Source: Chlamydia trachomatis
GTDB lineage: Bacteria > Chlamydiota > Chlamydiia > Chlamydiales > JAAKFR01
DNA length: 14,261 nt
Direction: 5' to 3'
Assembly (NCBI GenBank): GCA_945861315.1
Contig: CAMAUB010000015.1
Coordinates: 1-14,261 of the forward strand
Part shown: in pieces, positions 6,749 through 14,258 of the stretch
Position numbering within the stretch: the first letter of the stretch is position 1
Layout: each line of letters begins with the position of its first letter
Position numbers and translations under genes: made by a program
The notes under the pieces: model-generated
Database searches by the model: none
What the model was told of the DNA's origin: nothing
Seen by the model: the letters and a program-made list of their open reading frames with translations, nothing else

Positions 6749-8233
6749 ATGGCATGCAAACAAGACACCTGGAGTAAAGAATCAGGTTATATTTGGTCTA
6801 TGATTGGATCGGCTGTTGGTTTTGCCAATATTCTGAGTTTCAGTGCTCTTTGTTATAAGAATGGGGGAGGAGCTTTCCTTATTCCCTATATCATAGCTCA
6901 CTTGATTGTAGGCCTCCCCATGCTCTTTTTAGAAGGAACAATTGGACAGAAGACCAAGCTCCCTTTGGTCTCAGCTATGGGCAATGTGGGTGGGGTCATG
7001 GGCAAAGCGCTTGGATGGATCGCAGTCTTGAGCTGTGCCACAATTGGCGGCTTTTATATTGTTCTTACAGGCTTTTCAGTGGCCTATACCTATTTTGCAG
7101 CCAAAGGCACCGCTTTAATTGGATCAAGTGTTTTTTTCAAAGATGTTTTTCTGCAAGATTCTGGCGCTCTTTCTACTGTGGGAGGAATTGCTGTAGGTGT
7201 TCTTTTATCCACTCTGCTTGTAGCAGCTTTTGCATGGGTTGTTTTAGCCCGTAATATTCGCTCTGGGGTAGAGCGTATTTGCACTTTTTTTCTTCCCCTT
7301 TTAGGGATTTTAGTGGTGATCTTCAGCATAGCAGCTCTATTTTTACCAGGATCTATAGAAGGAATTAAAAATTATTTGATCCCTGATTTTAGCCGTTTAT
7401 TAAACTGGACTCTTTGGCGCGATGTTTTTGGTCAGGTTTTCTTCTCCCTCTCTTTGGGGCTTGGAATTGTGACGGGCTATTCACGCTATAATCCAGGGAG
7501 CTTTTGCATCAGACGCTCAATGTATCGAGTTGCTTTAGGCGATTTCCTAATATCTTTTATTGCAGGTTTTGCAATCTTCGGTTGCATAGGCTTTATGAGT
7601 CAAAAAACTGGAGTCCCTTTCGGTGAACTTGTCCGTTCAGATTCTGCATTTGAGATAGGGTTTGTAATCTTCCCTATGATTTTAGCTCAATTAGGTGAGA
7701 TGACAGCCCGTATTATTGGTCCTCTATTTTTCTTTTGTATCTTTATTGCTGGAATAACTGGAGTTTTTTCGATTGTAGAGAGTATTGCAGGGAGCATCGA
7801 AGTTGAATTTAATAAGAGACGAAAAACAGCTGTGGCCATTGCTATGACCCTTGTAACTGTTTTGGCCATTCCATTTTGTTTAGGCAATGGGCAGCATATC
7901 CTTGATGCCTTGGCTCCAATGGTACTTGGCAATGTTTTCTTGGTAGGAGGGATCGCAGAGATCTTATTCTTCTTGGTGCTCTCTAAGGTCATCCGTAATG
8001 AGGCGATCTGGTGGAATAAAGGGCGTCATACATATGCATTTACTGCATTAAAATTTGTTGTACTCCCTCTTTTGACAATCACGCTGATTGGAGCTCTTTA
8101 TCAAGAGGTACGCGCAGGGTTGCATTTGGCCGAGGTTGTGCGTTGGAGTTGGCTTCTTGTTATATTAGCTGCAAGCTTCACACTCTCTAGAAGACGGGCC
8201 TTAAGTCCCCTTGCACAATTGCAAAAGAATTGA
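6749..8233 (+). CDS. Na+-dependent transporter, NSS/SLC6 family
   Basis: This 494-residue integral membrane protein has about 11-12 hydrophobic helices. Helix 1 carries the NSS signature GSAVGFAN (20-27), followed by YKNGGGAFLIPY and the helix-2 pattern GLPMLFLEGTIGQ. Family members have the LeuT fold and bring in amino acids or related solutes together with Na+. Numbering coincides with LeuT here: A22 and N27, which bind sodium in LeuT, are kept. The next residues read ILSFSAL where most family members have a form of IWRFPY, so the outer-gate Arg (R30 in LeuT) is Ser and the following Pro is lost. That suggests an altered substrate or gate. The start has GGTGA (6735-6739) nine bases upstream. 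The 3' end overlaps the end of rsmD on the other strand by 33 bp. Substrate cannot be told; an amino acid taken from the host is the natural guess. Confidence 0.92.
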   Translation: MACKQDTWSKESGYIWSMIGSAVGFANILSFSALCYKNGGGAFLIPYIIAHLIVGLPMLFLEGTIGQKTKLPLVSAMGNVGGVMGKALGWIAVLSCATIGGFYIVLTGFSVAYTYFAAKGTALIGSSVFFKDVFLQDSGALSTVGGIAVGVLLSTLLVAAFAWVVLARNIRSGVERICTFFLPLLGILVVIFSIAALFLPGSIEGIKNYLIPDFSRLLNWTLWRDVFGQVFFSLSLGLGIVTGYSRYNPGSFCIRRSMYRVALGDFLISFIAGFAIFGCIGFMSQKTGVPFGELVRSDSAFEIGFVIFPMILAQLGEMTARIIGPLFFFCIFIAGITGVFSIVESIAGSIEVEFNKRRKTAVAIAMTLVTVLAIPFCLGNGQHILDALAPMVLGNVFLVGGIAEILFFLVLSKVIRNEAIWWNKGRHTYAFTALKFVVLPLLTITLIGALYQEVRAGLHLAEVVRWSWLLVILAASFTLSRRRALSPLAQLQKN

Positions 8234-8734
8234 GCGGCCAACCTTCCGCTCGCTTTTTACGATCAGGTGCTTTGGCTTGTATTTGATCTGACTCTCCTCA
8301 AGAAAGAGATCTCCTGCTAGAAGGGTTGGATCTTCGTCAAAATAGGCAAGTAAGCGATCACCTATTCCAAGATCATAAGGGGGATCTGCAAAGATAATCG
8401 TGAAGGGTTTCTTGAGCAGTGGTAGAGCTTTGAAGACATCTGTAGAGTAAATAGAGGTCCCCTCCTCTACGCCTAAAGCAGCTAGATTTTTTTCAATTGT
8501 ATGCGCGCTTCTTCTATCATTTTCGACAAAAGTCACATGCTTTGCACCACGGCTTAAAGCTTCAATTCCTATTGCGCCAGCCCCGGCAAAAAGATCAAGA
8601 AAAGTTGCCCCATCTATTTGCTGCTGACAAATATTGAAAAGAGACTCTCGAAGTGCGCTAACGGTAGGTCTTGCTCCCTTTTTGGGTACATCAATTCCCT
8701 TCCCTTTAAATTTTCCTCCGATGATTCTAATCAT
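8201..8734 (-). CDS. rsmD: 16S rRNA (guanine966-N2) methyltransferase RsmD
   Basis: This 177-residue cytoplasmic enzyme moves a methyl group from S-adenosylmethionine to N2 of G966 in 16S rRNA during 30S assembly. The family start MIRIIGGKFKGK is present, followed by ARPTVSALRESLFNI (21-35), the SAM-binding loop LDLFAGAGAIGIEAL (46-60), the acidic residue after strand 2 in VENDR (70-74) and the catalytic DPPY (117-120). Length and motif order are normal. The ATG at 8734 overlaps the stop of the VWA gene as ATGA, so translation is probably coupled, and rsmD is the last gene of the TPR-VWA-rsmD operon. Its final 33 bp run antiparallel through the end of the transporter gene. Confidence 0.93.
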   Translation of the reverse strand: MIRIIGGKFKGKGIDVPKKGARPTVSALRESLFNICQQQIDGATFLDLFAGAGAIGIEALSRGAKHVTFVENDRRSAHTIEKNLAALGVEEGTSIYSTDVFKALPLLKKPFTIIFADPPYDLGIGDRLLAYFDEDPTLLAGDLFLEESQIKYKPKHLIVKSERKVGRSILLQLCKGT

Positions 8735-10260
8735 TTTGGTTGAAGGGCTATGGGAATATTAAGGGGCGCAAGAAGGTGTTTGGCTGCCTCTAAATGTTTT
8801 TTGTTTCCGTCATCAAAGAAACGCTCATAAAACTCTTGAACAACCAGTTGTGTCCATCCTTTTTCAATAGCAGCAGAGGCAACTGTTGCTCCTTCAAAGG
8901 AGATTCGCTTTTTGATATCAAAGCGGTGATCGTAATACTTTCCTTGCAAGAAGACAACAAAATCTGAAAGGCGATTGATCGACCCATAAATAACAAAGGG
9001 GCGATTTTGGTAAAGATCTGGAAGGCGTGAATTTTTTGGTTGAAGTAAGACGACACTTTGATTGTCGACAGGTACTGCGGTTGCAACCATTTCTTTGCCA
9101 ATGGGATTACGTATCATGCGGATGAGTTGGCACAAACGTTCATTAAGCTGCCCATGGTCATAGCTATAGATCAAAGCACCTTTATTGAATGTGCTGATCA
9201 AGTCAAGAAGTGGAAGATTATTTCCTCCTCCTGAAGCGATTGAGTAAAGAGCTACTTTTCCTGTATTAGAATGTGTCCAACCACCAATTGTCAATCTTTG
9301 CTTATCTTGAGATAAATAGGTATCTCCATCGGAGAGCAAAATCGCAGTATTTACTTCATGATCTGGAACATTTTCAGGAATAATCTTTCCAAGAGAGGTG
9401 TAGAGTTCTGTTGCAGCAAAATAGCCTCCGTGCGCTTGATTCTCTAGGAAATCACGCGCTCGCGTGATATTTTCAGTATTCCAGGGAAGGCTCTGCTCTG
9501 AGAGTTTTTTCACTTTATCATCAAAGATTAAGATGTTGAAAGTATCTTGGGGCTTCATAAAATCTAAAGCTTTAGATACAGCAGTTTGATTGAGTGCATA
9601 ACGGGCACGAGGAATTGAGTTAGAGCGATCTAGCAAAAAGAAGTAGTTTTGTTTGATCCGTTTAAATACGACTTCACCTTTTGGAAGAAATGAGAGCTTA
9701 AAGACATAGCCTGGTCGGTTTTGTTTTTGGACATACTCAACTTGTACATCAAAATGATCGCTCCCAGCAACCATTCCAAGTCCCTCGTAGGAATCAAACT
9801 CCTCTGCAAAATCTTTTAAAAGAGGGATATCGCTAGAAACAAGAAGGGGAGAGGAGCTAATAAAAGTTTCACCACTCCAGGTAGTCAGCTCTCCTTCATC
9901 ACTGCTTGTAAGGTAATCAAGAGGGTCATGCTCAAGTTTAAAGGCTTCATCTGAGATTAAAAACGGTTCTCCTTGTGGAAAGGCAATTGCTGCTGTAGGA
10001 GAGAATTCTGGTGTCAGCTCATGAAGATCTTCTTTGACCTCAATAGCCACCTCGGTGATTTGATCAAAAATTTGCCCGAGAAGCTGCGTGCGCTCCCTCC
10101 TTTTGAAAAGATCAAATGCTTCATCTTCTAAGTACGAGATGGAGTTAGTAAGTTTAAGATGTGTTGCTATCTCATGATTATGTACGTATAAAAATAAGCC
10201 TAGATGGCAGGTGAGTCCTAATAAAATAACAAACGTTAATAACTTTTTTCGTATCGCCAA
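8731..10260 (-). CDS. Membrane-anchored VWA-domain protein
   Basis: The predicted protein has 509 residues. An N-terminal hydrophobic segment (about 7-26) acts as signal anchor, and the rest should face the periplasm. Residues about 30-200 are unassigned. A von Willebrand factor A domain starts at about 203 and shows all parts of a metal-ion-dependent adhesion site: DRSNS (D211, S213, S215), a Thr near T284 and D311 in LLSDGD. It should therefore bind a divalent ion and a protein partner. A beta-rich C-terminal part follows to 509. The start is a TTG at 10260, one base after the stop of the TPR gene, with GAGAGG about ten bases upstream; no ATG is available before the anchor segment. Gene order (TPR, VWA) recalls Bat-like envelope modules, but the family is not otherwise recognised. 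Confidence 0.88.
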   Translation of the reverse strand: MAIRKKLLTFVILLGLTCHLGLFLYVHNHEIATHLKLTNSISYLEDEAFDLFKRRERTQLLGQIFDQITEVAIEVKEDLHELTPEFSPTAAIAFPQGEPFLISDEAFKLEHDPLDYLTSSDEGELTTWSGETFISSSPLLVSSDIPLLKDFAEEFDSYEGLGMVAGSDHFDVQVEYVQKQNRPGYVFKLSFLPKGEVVFKRIKQNYFFLLDRSNSIPRARYALNQTAVSKALDFMKPQDTFNILIFDDKVKKLSEQSLPWNTENITRARDFLENQAHGGYFAATELYTSLGKIIPENVPDHEVNTAILLSDGDTYLSQDKQRLTIGGWTHSNTGKVALYSIASGGGNNLPLLDLISTFNKGALIYSYDHGQLNERLCQLIRMIRNPIGKEMVATAVPVDNQSVVLLQPKNSRLPDLYQNRPFVIYGSINRLSDFVVFLQGKYYDHRFDIKKRISFEGATVASAAIEKGWTQLVVQEFYERFFDDGNKKHLEAAKHLLAPLNIPIALQPK

Positions 10261-10261
10261 T

Positions 10262-12772
10262 TTACTTTAACCTCTCACTTGCTTTTTCAATAAGGTAAGT
10301 TGTGATGGCATATTTCCCTTCTTTCAATGTGATAAGCAAAGCTTGTGCAGCTCGCAACTTTGCAGAGGAGTTAATATTGGATTTTTTATCTTCTTCAGCT
10401 TGTGCAAGCCCAATACGTGCATCTAGGTAACGCATATAAGCTTGGTAAATTTTATCTTTTTCTGGGTTTGCTAGCCGCTCTTCATGATAGTCCTTTGACG
10501 AAATATCACTTAGAGAAATAAAGTGTTCTTTGATCGCACCTAAATTTTCAAGGAGATTTTCAACTGGAGAGAGGTCGGCGTAATCCAAAGCCGCTTCTAA
10601 ATGAAGGGGTTCATATTCGATACTCTTTTGTACCCAAAGTGAACGGAGTTTTTTCAATACCTCATCCCTATTGAGTCCAAGCTTAGCACAAACGCGGGCA
10701 TTTTCGAGGCGAGCAGGTAGAGCGATTTTGGGATCTGCATTATTTCCGATTGTTTCAAACAATGAGTGAGCTTTTTCATAGCATCCAAGGCTGGATAAAA
10801 CAGCACCCAGCTTGAATGAAACTTCGGGTGTTGGATTTAGATCATAAAGGTTCTCAAGCAATATGAGAGCCTTTCCATAGTGAGACATCTCTTCGTATAG
10901 AGTTGCAAGAATCAAGGCCTCGGCTTGAAAGCGTTCAATCTTTTCAGTAGTTGGCAAGAGTTCTTCTAAAATTTTCATTGCACGAGAATGATAGCGAGCC
11001 TCTTTTGCATAAGTATGTGCAAGCCAAAGTTGATTCTCAAGTGAGATTGGAATAGTATCAATCACCTTATAAAGATGGGCGGCAGCTTTTTGAGTATAGT
11101 GTTGGTCTGAGTTTGTTTTACTCACATCTAAGTAAGCATTAAATAGGTAGAGGTGAACACGATCAGACTCTTTGAAATTAGGATCTAAAGAGAGAACTGC
11201 TTCAGCATGCCGAATGAGCTCATGTGGATCTCCCTTCTCTTTCAAAAGGGTGAGTGCCACTAGGTAGTGTAATTCACTAGACTCTGGATTGTGGGTAACT
11301 AGTTTATCTAAAAGGGCGTGAGCTGAGCTTGTTTTTTCAAGCTTTAAATAGCACTTTGCAAGAAGAAGACGCATTTTGTCACTGTTGTCTTCGTCATAGA
11401 CCCCAACTGTATCAATTGCACGCTCAAGATCTGATGCAAGAATTTCATGGCCCAATTCCTGATCGATATTTTCTAGAGAAAGATCAACGGCCAAGCGAAC
11501 CATCTCATTTCTTTTTTTAGAGTCTGGAAACTCTCCTAGAAACTTAATAGCAAGCTCATGAGATTTGACCCACTCTTTATTTTCCATCAAAAGATGGGTT
11601 TTTTCAATAAAAGCATCTTCTAAAACAGTTTTCTTCTCACTCATTGCAATGAGCTCTGTGAGGAAATTCAGAGCAATCTGTTTTTGTCCGCTGCGACGAT
11701 AAGTAAGAGCTCGCAGAAGGGCGGCCTCTTCAATATCTTTAGGGTAGCGCTCTTTTAAAAGCTTGTAGCCATGGTCAGAAGCTATCATAGATGGAGCTTC
11801 TTTTGCCGCCACCATAAGACTTAATAGAGCTCCTCTATCGTGAGGAGGTTTAAGTCCGCCATTCAAGCTTTTTTCAAGCGCATCAATTGAATCGATCCAC
11901 TCTTTTTTGTCATAGTGAACCATGCCAAGATAGAATTGGTAGACTGGAAGGTGCTGCTCGGAAAGTGTTGATAAAAAGCAACGTCTCTCCTTAATAAGGG
12001 TTGACCAATCTTTTTTCTTGGCAAGTAGTTGAATCCATTGGTAGGCGGCATCAGAAGATTTCTTTCCCGCTCCTTTGGCAATTTGACTAAATAATTCACA
12101 CGCTTGATCTTCATCACATTGGATTAACATGGTCGCTGCATGGAAGAGCGTTTGATGACTCTTCTTTTCATTCGCAATTTTGAGATAAATAGCTGCAGCC
12201 TGTTCATATTTTCCAATATGACGGAAGATGTCTCCCATAGACATGAGAACATGGTCAGAAAATTTGTCATTTTTTTGTAGCCGTGTATAGATGGGCAGTG
12301 CCTCTTCGAAAAGAATTCTTTGTTGAGTCTTAGCTTCTGGCAAAGCGTCTAATGCTAACCCCTCGCGAAAGGCAGCTTCTGCAAAATAGAAAAGAGCCTC
12401 TTCATCATCTAAAAAGGCAAGCAGAGGTAAAATCTCTTGGTAAAGTTGCTGGTAGCTCTTGAGCTGATAAAGGGCGTGCCACCTTTTGGTGCGAGTGCTT
12501 CGGTTCAGTTCACTATCTTTGATTGTTTCATAGGCTGCAATAGCAGTGCGATACTCTCGTTTTTGTAGAGCAATATCTCCTAAAATAGCATGGAAATGAT
12601 CAACAAAATTGCTGCTCGGGTACTTTTCAAGGAAAATGTCTATTTGATTCTTAGCGATTAACTCATCATGATCGCGCCAACATTCAATAATTCTACGAGC
12701 AAAAAGAAGCTCTTCCTCATTAGATGCTTGAGGCATCGTAGCTAAAAGAAGTAAACAGAGAATTTTTTGCAT
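10262..12772 (-). CDS. Exported TPR-repeat protein
   Basis: The predicted protein has 836 residues. It begins MQKILCLLLLATMPQA, a signal peptide, and then consists of helical pairs with the TPR pattern over most of its length (for example ALGDIALQKREYRTAIAAYETI, MGDIFRHIGKYEQAAAIYLKI and LGAVLSSLGCYEKAHSLFETI). Such solenoids hold protein complexes together; here the place would be the periplasm or the inner face of the outer membrane. I chose the ATG at 12772; a TTG two codons upstream (12778) would add Met-Ala. It is the first gene of the minus-strand operon with the VWA gene (1-nt gap) and rsmD. The upstream region is taken up by palindromic repeat copy B, and I see no convincing promoter between the repeat and the start. 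Confidence 0.88.
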   Translation of the reverse strand: MQKILCLLLLATMPQASNEEELLFARRIIECWRDHDELIAKNQIDIFLEKYPSSNFVDHFHAILGDIALQKREYRTAIAAYETIKDSELNRSTRTKRWHALYQLKSYQQLYQEILPLLAFLDDEEALFYFAEAAFREGLALDALPEAKTQQRILFEEALPIYTRLQKNDKFSDHVLMSMGDIFRHIGKYEQAAAIYLKIANEKKSHQTLFHAATMLIQCDEDQACELFSQIAKGAGKKSSDAAYQWIQLLAKKKDWSTLIKERRCFLSTLSEQHLPVYQFYLGMVHYDKKEWIDSIDALEKSLNGGLKPPHDRGALLSLMVAAKEAPSMIASDHGYKLLKERYPKDIEEAALLRALTYRRSGQKQIALNFLTELIAMSEKKTVLEDAFIEKTHLLMENKEWVKSHELAIKFLGEFPDSKKRNEMVRLAVDLSLENIDQELGHEILASDLERAIDTVGVYDEDNSDKMRLLLAKCYLKLEKTSSAHALLDKLVTHNPESSELHYLVALTLLKEKGDPHELIRHAEAVLSLDPNFKESDRVHLYLFNAYLDVSKTNSDQHYTQKAAAHLYKVIDTIPISLENQLWLAHTYAKEARYHSRAMKILEELLPTTEKIERFQAEALILATLYEEMSHYGKALILLENLYDLNPTPEVSFKLGAVLSSLGCYEKAHSLFETIGNNADPKIALPARLENARVCAKLGLNRDEVLKKLRSLWVQKSIEYEPLHLEAALDYADLSPVENLLENLGAIKEHFISLSDISSKDYHEERLANPEKDKIYQAYMRYLDARIGLAQAEEDKKSNINSSAKLRAAQALLITLKEGKYAITTYLIEKASERLK

Positions 12773-12857
12773 CGCCAAAATATCTTGCTATCACTAAAAT
12801 AATGGCACTATAATCTTCAAAACGCAACTCAATTTTTTATTAACCTCAGTTTTGGGT

Positions 12858-12989
12858 TTATCTCGCACATATTCAGAGGAGATTTCTCGAAAATTTTTGG
12901 GATTTTTTCCGAAGGGAAGGGTCTTGTATCTTTTTCGAGGAAAAAAGCACAAAAAGATCGAGAAAGATCCCTGAAAATCTGCGAGATAA
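12858..12989. mobile_element. MITE-like palindrome nested in copy B
   Basis: This is a 132-bp imperfect palindrome with perfect 10-bp ends, TTATCTCGCA and TGCGAGATAA. The longer arms are related at roughly three positions in four (both carry TTTCTCGA and TTTTTTCC at matching places). It has no open frame. It sits inside the left outer arm of copy B exactly where the right arm reads on without a break, so it was inserted after copy B existed. Counting the terminal TA on both sides as a duplicated target gives an element of 128 bp with TCTCGCA ends, in the style of IS630/mariner-type MITEs. The TA duplication is my inference. I see no other copy in the window. Confidence 0.75.
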
Positions 12990-13065
12990 GGGCCCGTAAA
13001 ACAATAACATGGACGACTGGACGACGCCAAAGCCCCGGGATTGAACGATCGAAATGGGGTTAGTA

Positions 13066-13094
13066 TTGACACTCCATACGAACCCCATTTCGAT
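13066..13094 (+). promoter_or_regulatory. Possible promoter in the tip of copy B
   Basis: A perfect TTGACA (13066-13071) lies in the single-stranded loop of copy B, followed after 17 bp by TTCGAT (13089-13094), a poor -10. It points toward the DMT gene, which starts 83 bp further on. With only the -35 convincing, this is a weak call. Confidence 0.2.
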
Positions 13095-13176
13095 CGTTCA
13101 ATCCCGGGAGCTTTCACGCTAGTCCAGTCATCCATGTTATTATTTTACGGGCCCTAAACCCAAAACTGAGGTTATT

Positions 13177-14085
13177 ATGGGATTTCTTTTCGCTCTACTT
13201 GCCGCAATTTTTGCATCTTCTAGCAATTATTGTCTGCGCCGCAGCATGGATAATAGGGGATCTGCCCGCGCTTTTCTTGTTGTGCAGTCGACCTTTTCCT
13301 TCTTTGTGATGATCTTGCTCAATCCTTTGAGAATGCACGATTTTGTCTGGAACAATCGTGTAGCAACCTTAGGTCTTTTTGGTGGCCTTATTTTAGGCCT
13401 CCTTCTGTGGGGAATTGGAAAAAGCTTAGAAAAGGGGCCCCCCGCTCTTACTCTTGCAGTCATCAATGCCTCTTCGATCATGCCAGCACTTGTTCTTTTT
13501 CTTTTTTTTGGGATCCACTACGGACATAGCTACACCCTTTGGAATGGTTTTGGTTCTATGATTGTGATACTAGGTTTATTTTGGGCAGGCCACACTTCCA
13601 TAAAAAATGAGAAATGGAGGTCGTGGACCTTTTTTTCCACGATGAGTTTTGTATTACACGCACTATTTATGATTTATCTTTCATGGTGGGCCATGGTTCT
13701 AACGTCTAGCCTACCTCTTGGACCTCTGCTCCCTTTTCATATTGAAACAGCTCATGTCCATTGGTTTATGCCTGCACTCTTTTTTATAGCCGCTCTTTTC
13801 CAGTTGGGCGTCTATCTTACTCAAGAAAAAAGTATGATTAAAGGAAGCGAATTTATATATGGCGTTTTTGGCGGTCTTGCAAATGGTATGTGCGCATTTT
13901 TCTTGGTCAAAGCGCCTCAGGTTGCTTCTGGCTGGCAAAATGCAATGCTTTTTCCGCTCTATTCAGTTTCTGGCATTGTTTTTTGCAATATTTGGTCGCA
14001 GCTTGTCTATAAAGAGAAGGTGAACTGGAAGGCAAATACCATTTGTATCGCTGGACTTATTATCGGCACAGTTATAGTCGATTAA
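13177..14085 (+). CDS. DMT/EamA-like integral membrane protein
   Basis: The predicted protein has 302 residues and about ten hydrophobic helices, with hardly any soluble part. Length, helix number and the start (MGFLFALLAAIFASSSNYCLRRSM) fit the drug/metabolite transporter superfamily, where two five-helix halves form one carrier. The short region GPPALTLAVINASSIMPALVLFLFFG (about 87-112) resembles the helix 3-4 region of EamA-type exporters, and the last helix ends in IIGTVIVD. Substrate unknown; in intracellular bacteria members of this superfamily carry metabolites such as SAM or nucleotides, but nothing here points to one. The start has GAGG (13168-13171) five bases upstream, inside the outer arm of copy B. 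The stop codon is at the centre of a perfect palindrome. It is transcribed away from the TPR operon. Confidence 0.8.
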   Translation: MGFLFALLAAIFASSSNYCLRRSMDNRGSARAFLVVQSTFSFFVMILLNPLRMHDFVWNNRVATLGLFGGLILGLLLWGIGKSLEKGPPALTLAVINASSIMPALVLFLFFGIHYGHSYTLWNGFGSMIVILGLFWAGHTSIKNEKWRSWTFFSTMSFVLHALFMIYLSWWAMVLTSSLPLGPLLPFHIETAHVHWFMPALFFIAALFQLGVYLTQEKSMIKGSEFIYGVFGGLANGMCAFFLVKAPQVASGWQNAMLFPLYSVSGIVFCNIWSQLVYKEKVNWKANTICIAGLIIGTVIVD

Positions 14086-14095
14086 ATCGACTATA
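14073..14095. repeat. Perfect palindrome around the DMT stop codon
   Basis: TATAGTCGATT (14073-14083) and AATCGACTATA (14085-14095) are perfect 11-bp arms around a single A; the TAA stop (14083-14085) is in the middle. It touches copy C, which begins at 14093. As RNA it would be a tight hairpin with no U-tract. It could be a protein-binding dyad or part of the transcript end. Confidence 0.6.
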
Positions 14096-14258
14096 TACTC
14101 ATCCAAGCTCAAAATGAGAATTTCGGCCAGCGTGAAAGCTCTCGCGATTGAACGATCGTAAACGACCAAATATTAGAAATATGGGGTTGTTTACGATCGT
14201 TCAAGCCCGAGGCTTTGACGCGGCCCAAATTTCTCATTTTGAGCTTGGATGAGTATAT
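14093..14258. repeat. Long palindromic repeat, copy C
   Basis: The arms at 14093-14166 and about 14184-14258 pair almost throughout. The outer parts (ATATACTCATCCAAGCTC and its complement at the right end) are found only here. The central 91 bp, 14131-14221, match copy A at 18-108 with four substitutions and in the same orientation; the modules are at 14131-14158 and 14194-14221. The repeat follows the DMT stop directly, and the window ends three bases after it. It is non-coding, and no U-rich tract is seen within the window. Confidence 0.92.

Larger units (their letters stand above)
12842..13173. repeat. Long palindromic repeat, copy B, interrupted
   Basis: The right arm runs from 13081 to 13173. 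Its partner on the left is split: 12842-12860 (AACCTCAGTTTTGGGTTTA) and 12990-13061 (from GGGCCCGTAAAA), with 129 bp inserted between them. Pairing is nearly complete over about 90 bp. The conserved modules are at 13024-13051 and 13091-13118, in opposite orientation to copies A and C; the second matches copy A at 27 of 28 positions. The stem tip (GAAATGGGGTT and its complement, loop 13062-13080) differs from A and C. The repeat fills the gap between the divergent TPR and DMT genes. Its outer right arm contains the GAGG that probably serves as ribosome binding site of the DMT gene. Confidence 0.92.

Noticed and set aside
7090..7329. Antisense frames in the transporter and other genes (several of 60-100 codons)
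   Set aside because: Shadows of real genes on the opposite strand, with no start signals and no recognisable protein features.
12794..13135. Open frame of 113 codons across copy B on the minus strand
   Set aside because: It runs through both arms of the palindrome and the nested insertion, has no ribosome binding site, and its composition follows the repeat.
13963..14169. Minus-strand frame through the end of the DMT gene and copy C
   Set aside because: Overlaps a clear membrane-protein gene and a repeat arm; no family features.
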